64,000 nt of DNA from UBA9926 sp913064795 (GTDB lineage: Bacteria; Pseudomonadota; Gammaproteobacteria; Pseudomonadales; Azotimanducaceae), in contig JBJKZD010000007.1 in NCBI GenBank assembly GCA_045560765.1, positions 141,469-205,468 of the forward strand. The letters are read 5' to 3'. Shown here piece by piece: positions 42,781 to 52,046 of this stretch. A model generated the notes under the pieces. It saw only the letters and a program-made list of their open reading frames with translations. It made no database searches and was not told where the DNA came from. Position numbers and translations under genes: made by a program. The stretch's first letter is position 1; every line of letters begins with the position of its first letter.

Positions 42781-45658
42781 TGATTTGAGCCCGTGCTGCC
42801 TCGAGCAGGCGTTTTTGCCGGGTTGAAAACGACTGGTGCGCTTCCTGCCATTTGGACGCTGCTGCGACCTTCTTAACGCCCACCGCGGTGACCTTGTATT
42901 CGGGGCAATTCGTCGCCCAGTCTGAATTGTCGGTGGTCACGACATTCGCGCCGCTTTCTGGATGATGGAAGGTGGTGTACAGCACCCCTGGCGCGACCCG
43001 GTGAGTCAGGTTCGCTGTGAGTGCCGTTTCTCCAGCGCGACTGGTGATCAACACGGAGTCTCCCGTCTCGATACCATAGTGCTCGGCATCATGGGGATGG
43101 ATTTCTAGCAGGTCCTGAGCATGCCAATCCACGTTGGCTGTTCTGCGAGTCTGAGCGCCGACATTGTATTGCGTCAGGATGCGTCCCGTGGTGAGCAGGA
43201 AAGGATATCGGCGATTGACTTTCTCTGTCGTCGGGACAAATTCTGTACAGGTGAACTGACCTTTGCCCCGGGTAAAAGTTTCAACGTGCATCGTCGGTGT
43301 GCCATCAGGCGCCTCGTCATTACAAGGCCATTGTAAGGACCCCCGTTGATCGAGTCGCGCGTAACTAACCCCGCTAAAAGATGGGGTGAGTGCAGCAATC
43401 TCGGCCATGATCTCACTGGGATGCTCATAGGTCATCGGATAGCCGAGCGCGTTAGATAGCGCAGCGGTCACTTCCCAGTCGGCTTTTCCGCTTAACGGAG
43501 CCATGACTTTTCTGACCGGTGATATTCGCCGTTCGGCGTTGGTGAAGGTACCATCCTTTTCTAGAAAAGAGGCGCCGGGTAGGAAGATATGAGCAAACTT
43601 TGCAGTTTCGTTCAAGAAAATGTCTTGGACGATGAGGCAGTCAAGGTTTCCTAGAGCAGCCTCGACGTGGTGGGTATTGGGGTCTGATTGAGCAATGTCT
43701 TCTCCTTGGCAGTACAACCCTTTGTACGTGCCCGAAATCGCAGCATCCAGCATATTCGGTATTCTCAGGCCTGGCTCAGCCCCAATGGATACGCCCCAAT
43801 GGGCTTCAAATTGCGCACGAACCATGGTGTCTGACACGTGTCGATAGCCTGGCAGCTCATGAGGAAATGAGCCCATGTCACAAGCACCTTGGACATTGTT
43901 CTGGCCCCGCAAAGGATTAACGCCGACACCCAATCGGCCAATATTTCCAGTCAGCATGGCGAGATTTGCGATGCCCATTACCATGGTGGAGCCCTGACTG
44001 TGTTCGGTGACCCCAAGGCCATAGTAAATGGCGGCATTTTTGGCCTTTGCAAACAAGCGTGCAGCTGCGCGGAGCTCATCAGCAGGGATACCGGTTGCAT
44101 CAGCAAGCTGCTCGGGTGAATTACGGGAAGCCTCAATGAAGGATCGCCACTGGTTGAAGGCTTCGGTATCGCAACGCTTTTCGATGAACGCATCATCCTG
44201 CAAATTTTCGGTGACGATGACGTGCGCGAAGGCGTTAATCATTGCGACGTTCGTGCCAGGTCGGAGTTGAAGATGATGTGCGGCGAGGATATGTGGGCTT
44301 TCAACTAAATCAATTTTTCGAGGGTCGGCGACAATAAGGTGCGCGCCAGCTCGCAGGCGTTTTTTGAGTCTCGATGCGAAAACAGGGTGCGCGTCGGTAG
44401 GGTTGGCGCCAATGACCATGATGACATCTGCATGTGCAACCGACTCAAATGTCTGGGTTCCAGCAGATTCACCCAGGGTAGTTTTGAGCCCGTAGCCTGT
44501 GGGGGAGTGGCACACCCTCGCACAGGTGTCGACATTGTTATTGCCGAAGGCGGCTCGAACGAGTTTTTGGACAAGATAGGTCTCTTCATTGGTGCAACGT
44601 GAGGAGGTGATGCCGCCGACGCTGTCTTGACCATACTGCGATTGGATCGCCCGAATGCGCTCGGCCGCGAATGTCAGCGCTCGATCCCAGGATACGGTCT
44701 CCCAAGGCGCATCAATTGAGTCTCGGATCATTGGTGACGTGACCCGTTCGCCGTGGGTTGCGTATCCAAAAGCAAATCGTCCCTTCACACAGGAATGGCC
44801 CTGATTGGCTGCACCGTTTTTATAAGGCAGCATTCTGACGACTTGATCGCCCTGAACTTCCGCTTTGAACGCGCAGCCTACGCCGCAATAAGCGCAAGTG
44901 GTCACCACAGAATGCTCGGCTTGGCCCTGATCGATCACGCTTTTTTCCATCAGCGTTGAGGTGGGACAAGCCTGAACACAGGCGCCACAAGAGACGCAGT
45001 CACTGGCCATAAAAGCGTCGGCTTGGCCCGGGACAACCTTGGATTCGAATCCGCGGCCATCAATGGTCAAGGCAAACGTTCCCTGGACTTCCTCGCAAGC
45101 CCGAACACAGCGCGAGCAGACGATACATTTGCTGGGATCGAAGGTGAAGTAGGGATTACTCTCATCTTTTTCGGCATGAAGATGGTTGTCTCCATCAAAA
45201 CCATAACGAACCTCTCGCAGTCCGACTTCGCCCGCAATGTCTTGGAGTTCACAGTTGCCGTTGGCCGGGCAGGTTAAGCAATCGAGTGGATGGTCTGAAA
45301 TGTAGAGCTCCATGATGTTGCGTCGCAGGCGTCCAATCTCCGAATTTTGGGTTCGAACATTGAGACCTTCCTCCACCGGAGTTGTGCAGGACGAAGGAAA
45401 GCCGCGTCGACCTTCAATGTCTACCAGGCAAATACGGCAGGAACCAAAGGCTTCAAGACTGTCCGTTGCACAGAGTTTAGGGATGTTGATGCCAGCAAGG
45501 GCCGCGGCGCGCATGATGGAGGTGCCAACCGGTACGCTCACGGCTTGACCATCGATGGTGAGGTTGACCTGCTCTGTTGAACTCGCCAGAGAGATCGCAG
45601 GTGTTCCATAGTCCTTATCGGGGTGAACCTTTGTGCGGGGATCAAAGTACTGCAGCAT
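42770..45658 (-). CDS. fdsA: NAD-dependent formate dehydrogenase alpha subunit FdsA
   Basis: A 962-residue molybdenum/iron-sulfur catalytic subunit. In order: plant-type 2Fe-2S (CATDSLEAFGSCRICLVD), NuoG-type His-Cys 4Fe-4S (HPLDCLTCPANGNCELQ), two 4Fe-4S (CIVCSRCVRACEEVQG, CVSCGACVQACP), then the molybdopterin domain with CAYCGVGC. The Mo ligand is Cys (CARVCHSPTGYGLKTTLGES), not selenocysteine. NPLRGQNNVQGACDMG and the C-terminal dinucleotide-binding domain are complete. AAGGA precedes the start. It oxidises formate to CO2 with NAD+ in a complex with FdsGB. Confidence 0.95.
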   Translation of the reverse strand: MLQYFDPRTKVHPDKDYGTPAISLASSTEQVNLTIDGQAVSVPVGTSIMRAAALAGINIPKLCATDSLEAFGSCRICLVDIEGRRGFPSSCTTPVEEGLNVRTQNSEIGRLRRNIMELYISDHPLDCLTCPANGNCELQDIAGEVGLREVRYGFDGDNHLHAEKDESNPYFTFDPSKCIVCSRCVRACEEVQGTFALTIDGRGFESKVVPGQADAFMASDCVSCGACVQACPTSTLMEKSVIDQGQAEHSVVTTCAYCGVGCAFKAEVQGDQVVRMLPYKNGAANQGHSCVKGRFAFGYATHGERVTSPMIRDSIDAPWETVSWDRALTFAAERIRAIQSQYGQDSVGGITSSRCTNEETYLVQKLVRAAFGNNNVDTCARVCHSPTGYGLKTTLGESAGTQTFESVAHADVIMVIGANPTDAHPVFASRLKKRLRAGAHLIVADPRKIDLVESPHILAAHHLQLRPGTNVAMINAFAHVIVTENLQDDAFIEKRCDTEAFNQWRSFIEASRNSPEQLADATGIPADELRAAARLFAKAKNAAIYYGLGVTEHSQGSTMVMGIANLAMLTGNIGRLGVGVNPLRGQNNVQGACDMGSFPHELPGYRHVSDTMVRAQFEAHWGVSIGAEPGLRIPNMLDAAISGTYKGLYCQGEDIAQSDPNTHHVEAALGNLDCLIVQDIFLNETAKFAHIFLPGASFLEKDGTFTNAERRISPVRKVMAPLSGKADWEVTAALSNALGYPMTYEHPSEIMAEIAALTPSFSGVSYARLDQRGSLQWPCNDEAPDGTPTMHVETFTRGKGQFTCTEFVPTTEKVNRRYPFLLTTGRILTQYNVGAQTRRTANVDWHAQDLLEIHPHDAEHYGIETGDSVLITSRAGETALTANLTHRVAPGVLYTTFHHPESGANVVTTDNSDWATNCPEYKVTAVGVKKVAAASKWQEAHQSFSTRQKRLLEAARAQINDV

Positions 45659-45673
45659 GGTCGTTATCCTTGG

Positions 45674-47809
45674 TTAGGGCATTGGCTCAGCGAGGGAGCT
45701 GGCATCTGTGGTGATGATGTCTGAGCGATGAAAGTCCTCTGGAAAATGTTCGAGGGCACTTAAAACAGGGAAATGCGTCATGCCACCCATGGCGCAAAGA
45801 GAACCCAGCTCCATGGTTTCGCAGAGATCTTTGAGTAATGCGACATCTTGGATTCGGTCCTGAGGCCGCGCGCGCTGATCTCTGATCCGATCGATGACTT
45901 CGACGCCTCGGGTTGAGCCAATTCTACAAGGTGTGCATTTGCCGCAAGACTCAACCGCACAAAACTCCATCGCAAAGCGGGCTTGTTCGCTCATATCAAT
46001 GGTGTCATCAAAGGCGATTACACCACCATGACCTAAGACGGCGCCAATCCCGCTGAAGGCCTCATAATCGATCGGTGTCTGCCAGCTGGACTCTGGCAAG
46101 TAGGCGCCCAAAGGCCCGCCGACCTGAACCGAGCGCAGCGGGTTTCCTGTTTTGCTACCCCCGCCGAAGTCCACCAAAAGATCGGCCAGGGTGCAACCAA
46201 AAGCAAGTTCGACGAGGCCCGTCCGTTGAAGATTACCTGCCAGTTGAATGGGCAGGGTGCCTCTCGAACGTCCAGCACCAAACTCCGCATAAAAACCTGC
46301 GCCCTTCGATAAGACAATCGGCACCGTTGCAAGTGAGATGACGTTATTGATGACGGTGGGTTTCTGCCAGAGCCCCTTGATCGCTGGTAGGGGCGGTTTG
46401 GCTCTCACCATGCCGCGTTTCCCCTCAAGGCTCTCAATCAATGCCGTTTCCTCACCACAGATGTAAGCCCCTGCACCCAGACGTACCTCGATGTTAAATG
46501 CTTTGTTTGTGCCGCAAATTGCATCGCCGAGGAATCCGGCCTCCTTGGCGCTTTTGATGGCTCCATTGAGGAGGGTCTCTGCGAGGCGATATTCTTCTCT
46601 GAGGTAGATGTAACCTTGCTCTGCGCCCACCGCGAGCCCGGCAATGGTCATTCCCTCGAGCAGCGTGAAGGGATCGCTCTCCATGATCATCCGGTCTGCA
46701 TAGGTTCCAGAGTCCCCCTCATCGGCGTTGCAGACAATGAATTTGGTCTCGCTGGAGGCATCGAGGACTGTCTGCCATTTGATCCCTGTTGGGAAGGCTG
46801 CGCCGCCGCGACCGCGAAGACCTGAGTCGGTGATGGCGCTGACGATTTCTTGGGGTTGTAAACCGAGTGCATTGCGCAGTCCCGAGTAGCCATCATGCGC
46901 CTGATAGGATGCGATTGAATGCGGCTCGACCCGTCCGACACGAGAGAAGGTTAAACGTTGCTGATTTGCGAGGAACGGAATCTCCTCTGTGAGTCCGAGG
47001 TATAGCGGGTGATCCGGGTTACCGAGCCAGAACTCTGCGGTGATGAGGGCGTCTACGTCATCCGGCCTGACCGGACCATAGGCGATTCGTCCACGGTTGG
47101 TTTCTACCTCGATCATAGGTTCTAGAAAGTAGAGCCCGCGCGATCCGTTGCGGGCGAGCGAATAAGGCAATCCGAGCGCTGTCGCACTGGAGGCGAGGTG
47201 CTCTGCGACCTGATCAGCGCCGAGTGAAATAGCCGTCGTATCCCTCGGCACGAAAACCTGGTGTAGCGCTGCGATATTGCTAGCCGGGTTTGCTACGGTC
47301 TGGGGACTCTGAATTGTCTCTGGAGTTGGCGCTTGGAGATCGTTAATGAGCCCATCAAATACTTTTGGGGTGACCTCCGCGTAAATCGTTGAGTCGATTC
47401 GTAGGGCTGGAGAGGCTGCGCAGTTTCCCAGGCAGTACACGGGTTCGAGGGTGATTGCCCCATCGTCTGTCGTTTGGTGATAATCGATATTGAGCGTTGT
47501 CTTAACGTGAGATTCGAGGTTTCTGCCGCCCATGGATTGACAAGATTCGGCTCTACAAACTTGAACAATATGCCTGCCGGTGGGCTTGGTCTTAAAGTAG
47601 TGGTAGAAACTGATTACCCCGTGAACTTCGGCGCGGGATATATTGAGCGCTTTGGCAATCTCGGGCACGGATTCAGGGGGTAGGTAGCCGCATTCATCTT
47701 GAATGGCGTGGAGGACGGGCAACAGCGCCCCGGGCCGCCGACCCATCTGGGTCAAGATCTCGGAAAGGGTCTCGGCGAAATTTTGGGGTACGGTGGCGAT
47801 TCTATTCAT
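45674..47809 (-). CDS. fdsB: Fused FdsG-FdsB diaphorase subunit of formate dehydrogenase
   Basis: A 711-residue protein with two Nuo-like halves. Residues 1 to ~160 are NuoE/FdsG-like with the 2Fe-2S cysteines in CRAESCQSMG and CLGNCAASPA. After a linker (~165-210), residues ~215-700 are NuoF/FdsB-like: FMN/NADH motif GLRGRGGAAFPTGIKWQ, DEGDSGTYADR, GAYICGEETALIES, and the 4Fe-4S site ESCGKCTPCRIG with the fourth Cys in ELGSLCAMGG. It passes electrons from FdsA to NAD+. There is no internal stop or start, so this is a real fusion. It leads the fds operon, 15 bases before fdsA. Confidence 0.93.
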   Translation of the reverse strand: MNRIATVPQNFAETLSEILTQMGRRPGALLPVLHAIQDECGYLPPESVPEIAKALNISRAEVHGVISFYHYFKTKPTGRHIVQVCRAESCQSMGGRNLESHVKTTLNIDYHQTTDDGAITLEPVYCLGNCAASPALRIDSTIYAEVTPKVFDGLINDLQAPTPETIQSPQTVANPASNIAALHQVFVPRDTTAISLGADQVAEHLASSATALGLPYSLARNGSRGLYFLEPMIEVETNRGRIAYGPVRPDDVDALITAEFWLGNPDHPLYLGLTEEIPFLANQQRLTFSRVGRVEPHSIASYQAHDGYSGLRNALGLQPQEIVSAITDSGLRGRGGAAFPTGIKWQTVLDASSETKFIVCNADEGDSGTYADRMIMESDPFTLLEGMTIAGLAVGAEQGYIYLREEYRLAETLLNGAIKSAKEAGFLGDAICGTNKAFNIEVRLGAGAYICGEETALIESLEGKRGMVRAKPPLPAIKGLWQKPTVINNVISLATVPIVLSKGAGFYAEFGAGRSRGTLPIQLAGNLQRTGLVELAFGCTLADLLVDFGGGSKTGNPLRSVQVGGPLGAYLPESSWQTPIDYEAFSGIGAVLGHGGVIAFDDTIDMSEQARFAMEFCAVESCGKCTPCRIGSTRGVEVIDRIRDQRARPQDRIQDVALLKDLCETMELGSLCAMGGMTHFPVLSALEHFPEDFHRSDIITTDASSLAEPMP

Positions 47810-47896
47810 CTGTGTTTAGCGCTCTCTGTGTGCAAAAGCATTCGTTTACAAGACCACTCAACCGTATGATCATTCAGCTGTGTTGTAATCGTTAAA

Positions 47897-47918
47897 CCTA
47901 TGAAATATTATGCATAGG
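47897..47918. promoter_or_regulatory. Candidate operator (CCTATG-N10-CATAGG) between fdsGB and its regulator
   Basis: A perfect 6-base inverted repeat with a 10-base A/T-rich spacer in the divergent region, plus a further CATAG copy at 47924-47928. The position between the regulator and the operon suggests the binding site of the regulator, but no consensus was matched. Confidence 0.4.
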
Positions 47919-48020
47919 TGGTTCATAGTTTTGATGATGACATTATCATTTTAGCTTAATCCTAGCAGCTGGCGCCCGCCATCTAAATAAGCACTTAATT
48001 GCCTATTTGCCGAAGGCGGT

Positions 48021-48071
48021 GAACCCAAAGAGGTAGCGAACCCAAAGAGGCAGCGAACTTCTAAAGGGCAG
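48021..48071. repeat. 17-bp tandem repeat, 2 close units plus a diverged third
   Basis: GAACCCAAAGAGGTAGC (48021-48037) is followed by GAACCCAAAGAGGCAGC (48038-48054) and a diverged GAACTTCTAAAGGGCAG (48055-48071). The array ends 7 bases before the regulator start, covering its ribosome binding region. Confidence 0.88.
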
Positions 48072-48078
48072 GGAACGG

Positions 48079-49201
48079 ATGAACCCAGCCGAAGATCTCG
48101 CCTCTGGGGAATCAAACACAGACGAGGACGTGATCACCATGGCCAAGCGGATCCACATCAGTCCTGGCTGGATGTTTCGTGATGAACAAGGGGAGGAGTT
48201 GAATCCCCGCTTGTTTTCTTTACTTCAAGGCATTAAGCAGACTCGAAAACTTACCATTGCTACCAAGGCGGCAGGAATGTCTTATCGGCATGGCTGGAAT
48301 CTCGTCGAGCAGGCGAGGGTTTTCTTTGGCGGTCCCGTGGTTCGACTCGAGAAAGGTCGTGGTGCGGAGTTAACTCCATTGGGTGAGAAATTACTGTGGG
48401 CAGAGGAGCGCGTTGCTGCGCGATTAAAGCCTCAAATGGAAAATCTTGCCTCTGAACTGAATATTGAAATCCAAAAAGAATTATCCGGGCAAAGGCCGGT
48501 TCTGCGGCTTCACGCCAGTCACGGGTATGCAGTGGCCCTGTTGCCTGATTTTGCGAGGGGTTTTCAACTCGACCTTCAATATAAACCACCGAGTGACGCG
48601 CTGGCCGCACTTAGCCGGTCTTCCTGCGATCTTGCGGGTATCCAATGTCCCGGCGGAAATACGGCTCGAGGGTTTGATCGAGCACTATTCGAGCTACCTT
48701 GCGGCCAAACACTATCGAGTGATTCGTTTTATAACGCGCCAGCAGGGTCTGATGCTGGCGCCGTCTAATCCAAAGTGCATTCAGAGTATTGCCGATCTGG
48801 GTCGGGTTGGGGTCAAGCTGATTAATCGCCAAAAAGATTCCGGCACCCGGGCTTTACTCGATCAGCTCCTCTTACTCGAAGATATCGCGCCCCGAGATAT
48901 CGATGGCTATGAGCAAGAGGAATTTACGCACACGGCAGTTGCCGCGTTTGTGGCGGCGGGGATGGCCGATGCCGGATTCGGTGTGGAAGCCGCGGCGCGA
49001 CAGTTCGGCCTCGAATTTTTACCTGTAACAAAGGAGCATTACTTGATGATTGGGCATGAACGCACCCTTTCATCGGAGGCTTGTCGCGGATTCCTTGCTC
49101 AGCTTCGGAGCGCTGAGTTTCATGCGGAAGTCGCCGCACTGGCCGGATACAGCGCAGAGAAATGTGGCGAGATCGAGGCGTTATCCAACTATTTTTTGTA
49201 A
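48079..49201 (+). pseudogene. ModE-like HTH plus PBP-like regulator, interrupted by a +1 frameshift
   Basis: The N-terminal part has a ModE-type winged helix (KTAAGMSYRHGWN-like segment, KGRGAELTPLGEKLL), then a periplasmic-binding-like domain. The frame from 48079 ends at 48768 with a non-homologous tail after CDLAGIQ; the other frame resumes with VPAEIRLEGLIEHYSSYLAA and ends at 49201 with a normal LysR/ModE-like C-terminus. Removing one A from AA at 48644-48645 gives AGIHVPAEIR, the typical join. So one extra base splits a ~373-residue regulator. It is divergent from the fds operon and would probably sense formate or molybdate. Either a sequence error or a recent mutation. ATG 48139 is an alternative start. 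Confidence 0.8.
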
Positions 49202-49260
49202 ACTGCCTAGATTGATCATGCCTGCAATTTGAATGGATGGACGCCAAGGGCCATCTCGGA

Positions 49261-49301
49261 TCAGCGCCACAAAATAGGCCGTAGGCCCTTATTTGCGCTG
49301 A
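49261..49301. repeat. Imperfect inverted repeat (hairpin) upstream of the DUF547 gene
   Basis: TCAGCGC (49261-49267) pairs with GCGCTGA (49295-49301), and inside this AAA with TTT and GGCC with GGCC around a GTA loop, with a CAC bulge and an A/T mismatch. No T run follows, so it is not a standard terminator. It lies 60 bases after the regulator stop. Confidence 0.6.
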
Positions 49302-49425
49302 AGGCATGGACTAAGGCCGGCAAGCGCTTTAAACCGTCGTTTTTTTTAACCGCAGACTGATCGTCGACGGGGCGATGTAGCCCAACCAGGCAAAACGAGC
49401 GCTGCCGGTAATCGGAACCAATAGG

Positions 49426-50307
49426 ATGCTCATGGTGTTTCACAGATTCAGTTTACGGTGCCTGTTGTGGGGGGTGTTGGTGTGCGCCCTCCCGAACCAA
49501 GCCAGTGGCGGCGATGCACCGGAATTCGCTGCATTTGATCATACCCATGCAGATTGGGCCAAATTGCTGCTTCGTGCGGTGCACACAGATCGAGGGGGAA
49601 GCGTATCAAAACTGGATTACCAAATTTTTCTAGACGATTCAGAGACCTTCGATCGTTATTTGACAGCTTTGAGTGCAGTCAGTCTCGAGCAATTCAGACA
49701 ATTTTCCCGATCCGCGCAGCTGGCTTTTCTGTTAAACGCGTATAACAGCTTCATGGTTGCAAAGATCATGCAGCGCTATCCAGAAATTGCTTCGGTCTGG
49801 GATTTCGGCCGGGTGCTCAATGCTCCGTTCAAACATCGGTTTTTCGATCTCTTGGGTCAACGAAGGAGCCTCGATGATATCGAACATCGATTAATTCGAG
49901 GTAATTCGAGGCTCATGGACCCACGAATTCATTTTGCGGTGAATTGTGCATCGGTGGGTTGTCCCGCGTTACGCGGAGAGCCTTTCTTGGCGCCGCGATT
50001 AGATGCTCAGCTTGAGGATCAAACAGTCCGATTTCTGAATGACCGGAGCCGCAATTATTACGATAGAGAATCGGACCAGCTGGTTGTGTCCCCACTGTTC
50101 GATTGGTACGGCGATGACTTTGAGCCTTCGAAAAATCAGCGCCCAGGGGGTGTCATTGGTTTTTTGCTCCATTACCGACGAGCGCTTGGACTCAACGGAG
50201 ACCAAACAGAGCGGCTGGCAGAGGGCAAGGTGACCCTCCATTACTCAGATTACGATTGGCAATTGAATGCTTTTACCGATGAGTGGGCATTAAGCGAACG
50301 CGAATGA
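49426..50307 (+). CDS. DUF547 protein (exported)
   Basis: A 293-residue protein with a signal peptide (MLMVFHRFSLRCLLWGVLVCALPNQASG) and the DUF547 core: LAFLLNAYNSFMVAKIMQRYPE, FDLLGQRRSLDDIEHRLIRG, IHFAVNCASVGCPALRGEPF. The conserved Asn/Cys/His-like pattern NCASVGCP suggests a catalytic cleft similar to transglutaminase-like folds, but no activity is established. It overlaps the next gene (ATGA). The two following genes are transferases of the rSAM/selenodomain-associated families, a well-known neighbourhood of DUF547. Starts at 49426 or 49432. Confidence 0.85.
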   Translation: MLMVFHRFSLRCLLWGVLVCALPNQASGGDAPEFAAFDHTHADWAKLLLRAVHTDRGGSVSKLDYQIFLDDSETFDRYLTALSAVSLEQFRQFSRSAQLAFLLNAYNSFMVAKIMQRYPEIASVWDFGRVLNAPFKHRFFDLLGQRRSLDDIEHRLIRGNSRLMDPRIHFAVNCASVGCPALRGEPFLAPRLDAQLEDQTVRFLNDRSRNYYDRESDQLVVSPLFDWYGDDFEPSKNQRPGGVIGFLLHYRRALGLNGDQTERLAEGKVTLHYSDYDWQLNAFTDEWALSERE

Positions 50308-50993
50308 GTCAGTCGTTAAGCATCATCATTCCAGTACTCAATGAAGCGGCAGCGCTTCCGAGGTTGCTTGAGTCACTGCAACCTCTCAGGGCCGCGGGCG
50401 TCGAGGTCATTGTCAGTGATGGCGGAAGTTCTGACGATAGCCGTGCAATTGCTGGTCCGTTGACCGATCTGATTTTACAAGGCGAGATTGGCCGCTCAGC
50501 CCAAATGAATGCCGCAGCTAAGGTAGCGAAAGGCGATTGGTTATTGTTCTTGCACGCCGACTCGGTGTTGCCCGAAATTTCAGCACAAACCTTTATTCAA
50601 AGCCTGGTTGGTTGCCAAGCGCAATGGGGATGGTTTCGAGTGGCGATCTCCGGGGGGCACCCGGGCCTAGCGTTGACGGCTTGGCTCATGAATCGCCGCT
50701 CAAAATGGACATCAATTGCAACGGGTGATCAGGGTTTGTTTGTGCGAAACAGTTTGTTTCGATCCTGCGAAGGGTTTCCCGAACAATTGTTAATGGAAGA
50801 CATTGCGCTGTGCCAGCGACTTAAAAGAGTTGCTCAACCTGAGGTTTTGCAGCTGACGCTCACGACGTCCGGCCGGCGCTGGGAGCAACAGGGATGGTTG
50901 GCAACGGTACTTAAAATGTCCTGGTTGCGTTGGGTCTATTGGCTGGGTGTATCTCCTACGATATTGCACCGTTGGTATCACAATGTCCGCTGA
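50304..50993 (+). CDS. Glycosyltransferase of rSAM/selenodomain-associated transferase 2 family (TIGR04283-like)
   Basis: A 229-residue GT-A glycosyltransferase starting MSQSLSIIIPVLNEAAALPRLLESL, with the nucleotide-binding DGGSSDDS and the metal-binding DxD-like LFLHADSVL. The TGDQGLFVRN segment and FPEQLLMEDIALCQRLKR are the family signature; TIGR04283 is also called arsenosugar-biosynthesis glycosyltransferase where ArsS is nearby. The start overlaps the DUF547 stop. It overlaps the next gene by 11 bases, so the three are one operon. No radical-SAM ArsS gene is seen in the window. Confidence 0.85.
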   Translation: MSQSLSIIIPVLNEAAALPRLLESLQPLRAAGVEVIVSDGGSSDDSRAIAGPLTDLILQGEIGRSAQMNAAAKVAKGDWLLFLHADSVLPEISAQTFIQSLVGCQAQWGWFRVAISGGHPGLALTAWLMNRRSKWTSIATGDQGLFVRNSLFRSCEGFPEQLLMEDIALCQRLKRVAQPEVLQLTLTTSGRRWEQQGWLATVLKMSWLRWVYWLGVSPTILHRWYHNVR

Positions 50994-51615
50994 TTTAGTG
51001 CTGCAAGTTTTCGCGAGGGCGCCCAAGTTAGGTCGCGTTAAAACGCGATTAGGACGGGAGATTGGTGCAGCTGCAGCGCTGCATTGGTACCGCATACTGG
51101 TTCATCGCACACTCATGACTGCATCCGCGGTGCCTGCTCAAGTGCAGGTGTGGTGCCCTTCCGAGGATGATCCATTTGAGCTGGAGCAGATCGTCGATGG
51201 GCTAGGGATGAGCTTCTATCAGCAGTGCGCCGGTGATCTGGGCCAGCGCATGCAGTTTGCGTTACGAGCGGGTCTGGAATTTGGTCCACGGGTTCTGTTG
51301 ATCGGTGCTGATTGCCCGGTTTGGACCCCAGGGGCTTTGGCTGCCGCAGGACAAGTGCTTTCAGAGACCTCGATGGTGTTGGTTCCTGCCGATGACGGCG
51401 GTTATGTGGGAGTCGGTGTCAGCGGTTCTGTTCCGTCGGTCTTTGAGGGTGTTTCTTGGAGCACCGCGTCGGTCACCTCCCAGACGAGGAGGTTGATGGA
51501 GCAAGCTGGTGTCGATTGGTTGGAGTGCCCCATGCTCTGGGATGTTGATCGACCGGAGGATCTTGAGCGCTGGTTACAGGCCGAGCCGAACCTGCCTAGA
51601 CCCATTGTCTCCTAG
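50983..51615 (+). CDS. rSAM/selenodomain-associated transferase 1 family protein (TIGR04282/DUF2064-like)
   Basis: A 210-residue nucleotidyltransferase-fold protein starting MSADLVLQVFARAPKLGRVKTRLGREIG, with the conserved KTRL block, LLIGADCPVWTPG and VPADDGGYVGVGVS. The C-terminal LWDVDRPEDLERW is the family tail. It is likely to transfer a sugar or nucleotide group with its partner TIGR04283 protein; the product is unknown in this genome. Confidence 0.85.
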   Translation: MSADLVLQVFARAPKLGRVKTRLGREIGAAAALHWYRILVHRTLMTASAVPAQVQVWCPSEDDPFELEQIVDGLGMSFYQQCAGDLGQRMQFALRAGLEFGPRVLLIGADCPVWTPGALAAAGQVLSETSMVLVPADDGGYVGVGVSGSVPSVFEGVSWSTASVTSQTRRLMEQAGVDWLECPMLWDVDRPEDLERWLQAEPNLPRPIVS

Positions 51616-52046
51616 GGAGCGCTTTTTTACTCCGGGATTCTCGCCGAGCACGATCTGCGTTAATGACTGGCATTGTTTTCGGTTTGTTTCGCGATTGACG
51701 CCAGTCCTGAATGCGATTGTTTCGAGAAGCGAAGTCAGGCGTTGTTACAATCCAGCGAGATGGAGTGCTGGTGCTAGTTGATAGAATCAATATTTTAACC
51801 GCAAGTCATCATGAACCATCAACATGGGATTCGTGTGAAAAACGCTCGTTTGTTTTAGTCTGTTTCAAAGCTTGGATGGCGTAGTATGGGAGCGGGCAGG
51901 GCTCAGTCTGCACTCGTGAGGATCCACACCCTCTAATGAATGCCGTAAAATTTAGAAGTCTGTCGAGGGCAGTTCATTGCGCCAGGGTCGGCCGAGCACT
52001 TACAGAGCCCGTCGAATAAGTTTTAACCGAGGATAAAGCCGGAATC
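51616..52046. other. Non-coding stretch before the EamA gene
   Basis: 431 bases with no supported gene, repeat or RNA. A four-pair stem CTCC/GGAG followed by six T residues just after the transferase stop (51606-51631) might be a weak terminator. Confidence 0.4.

Noticed and set aside
44480..44530. Selenocysteine in FdsA
   Set aside because: The Mo ligand is a Cys codon (CARVCHSPTG) and no in-frame TGA occurs.
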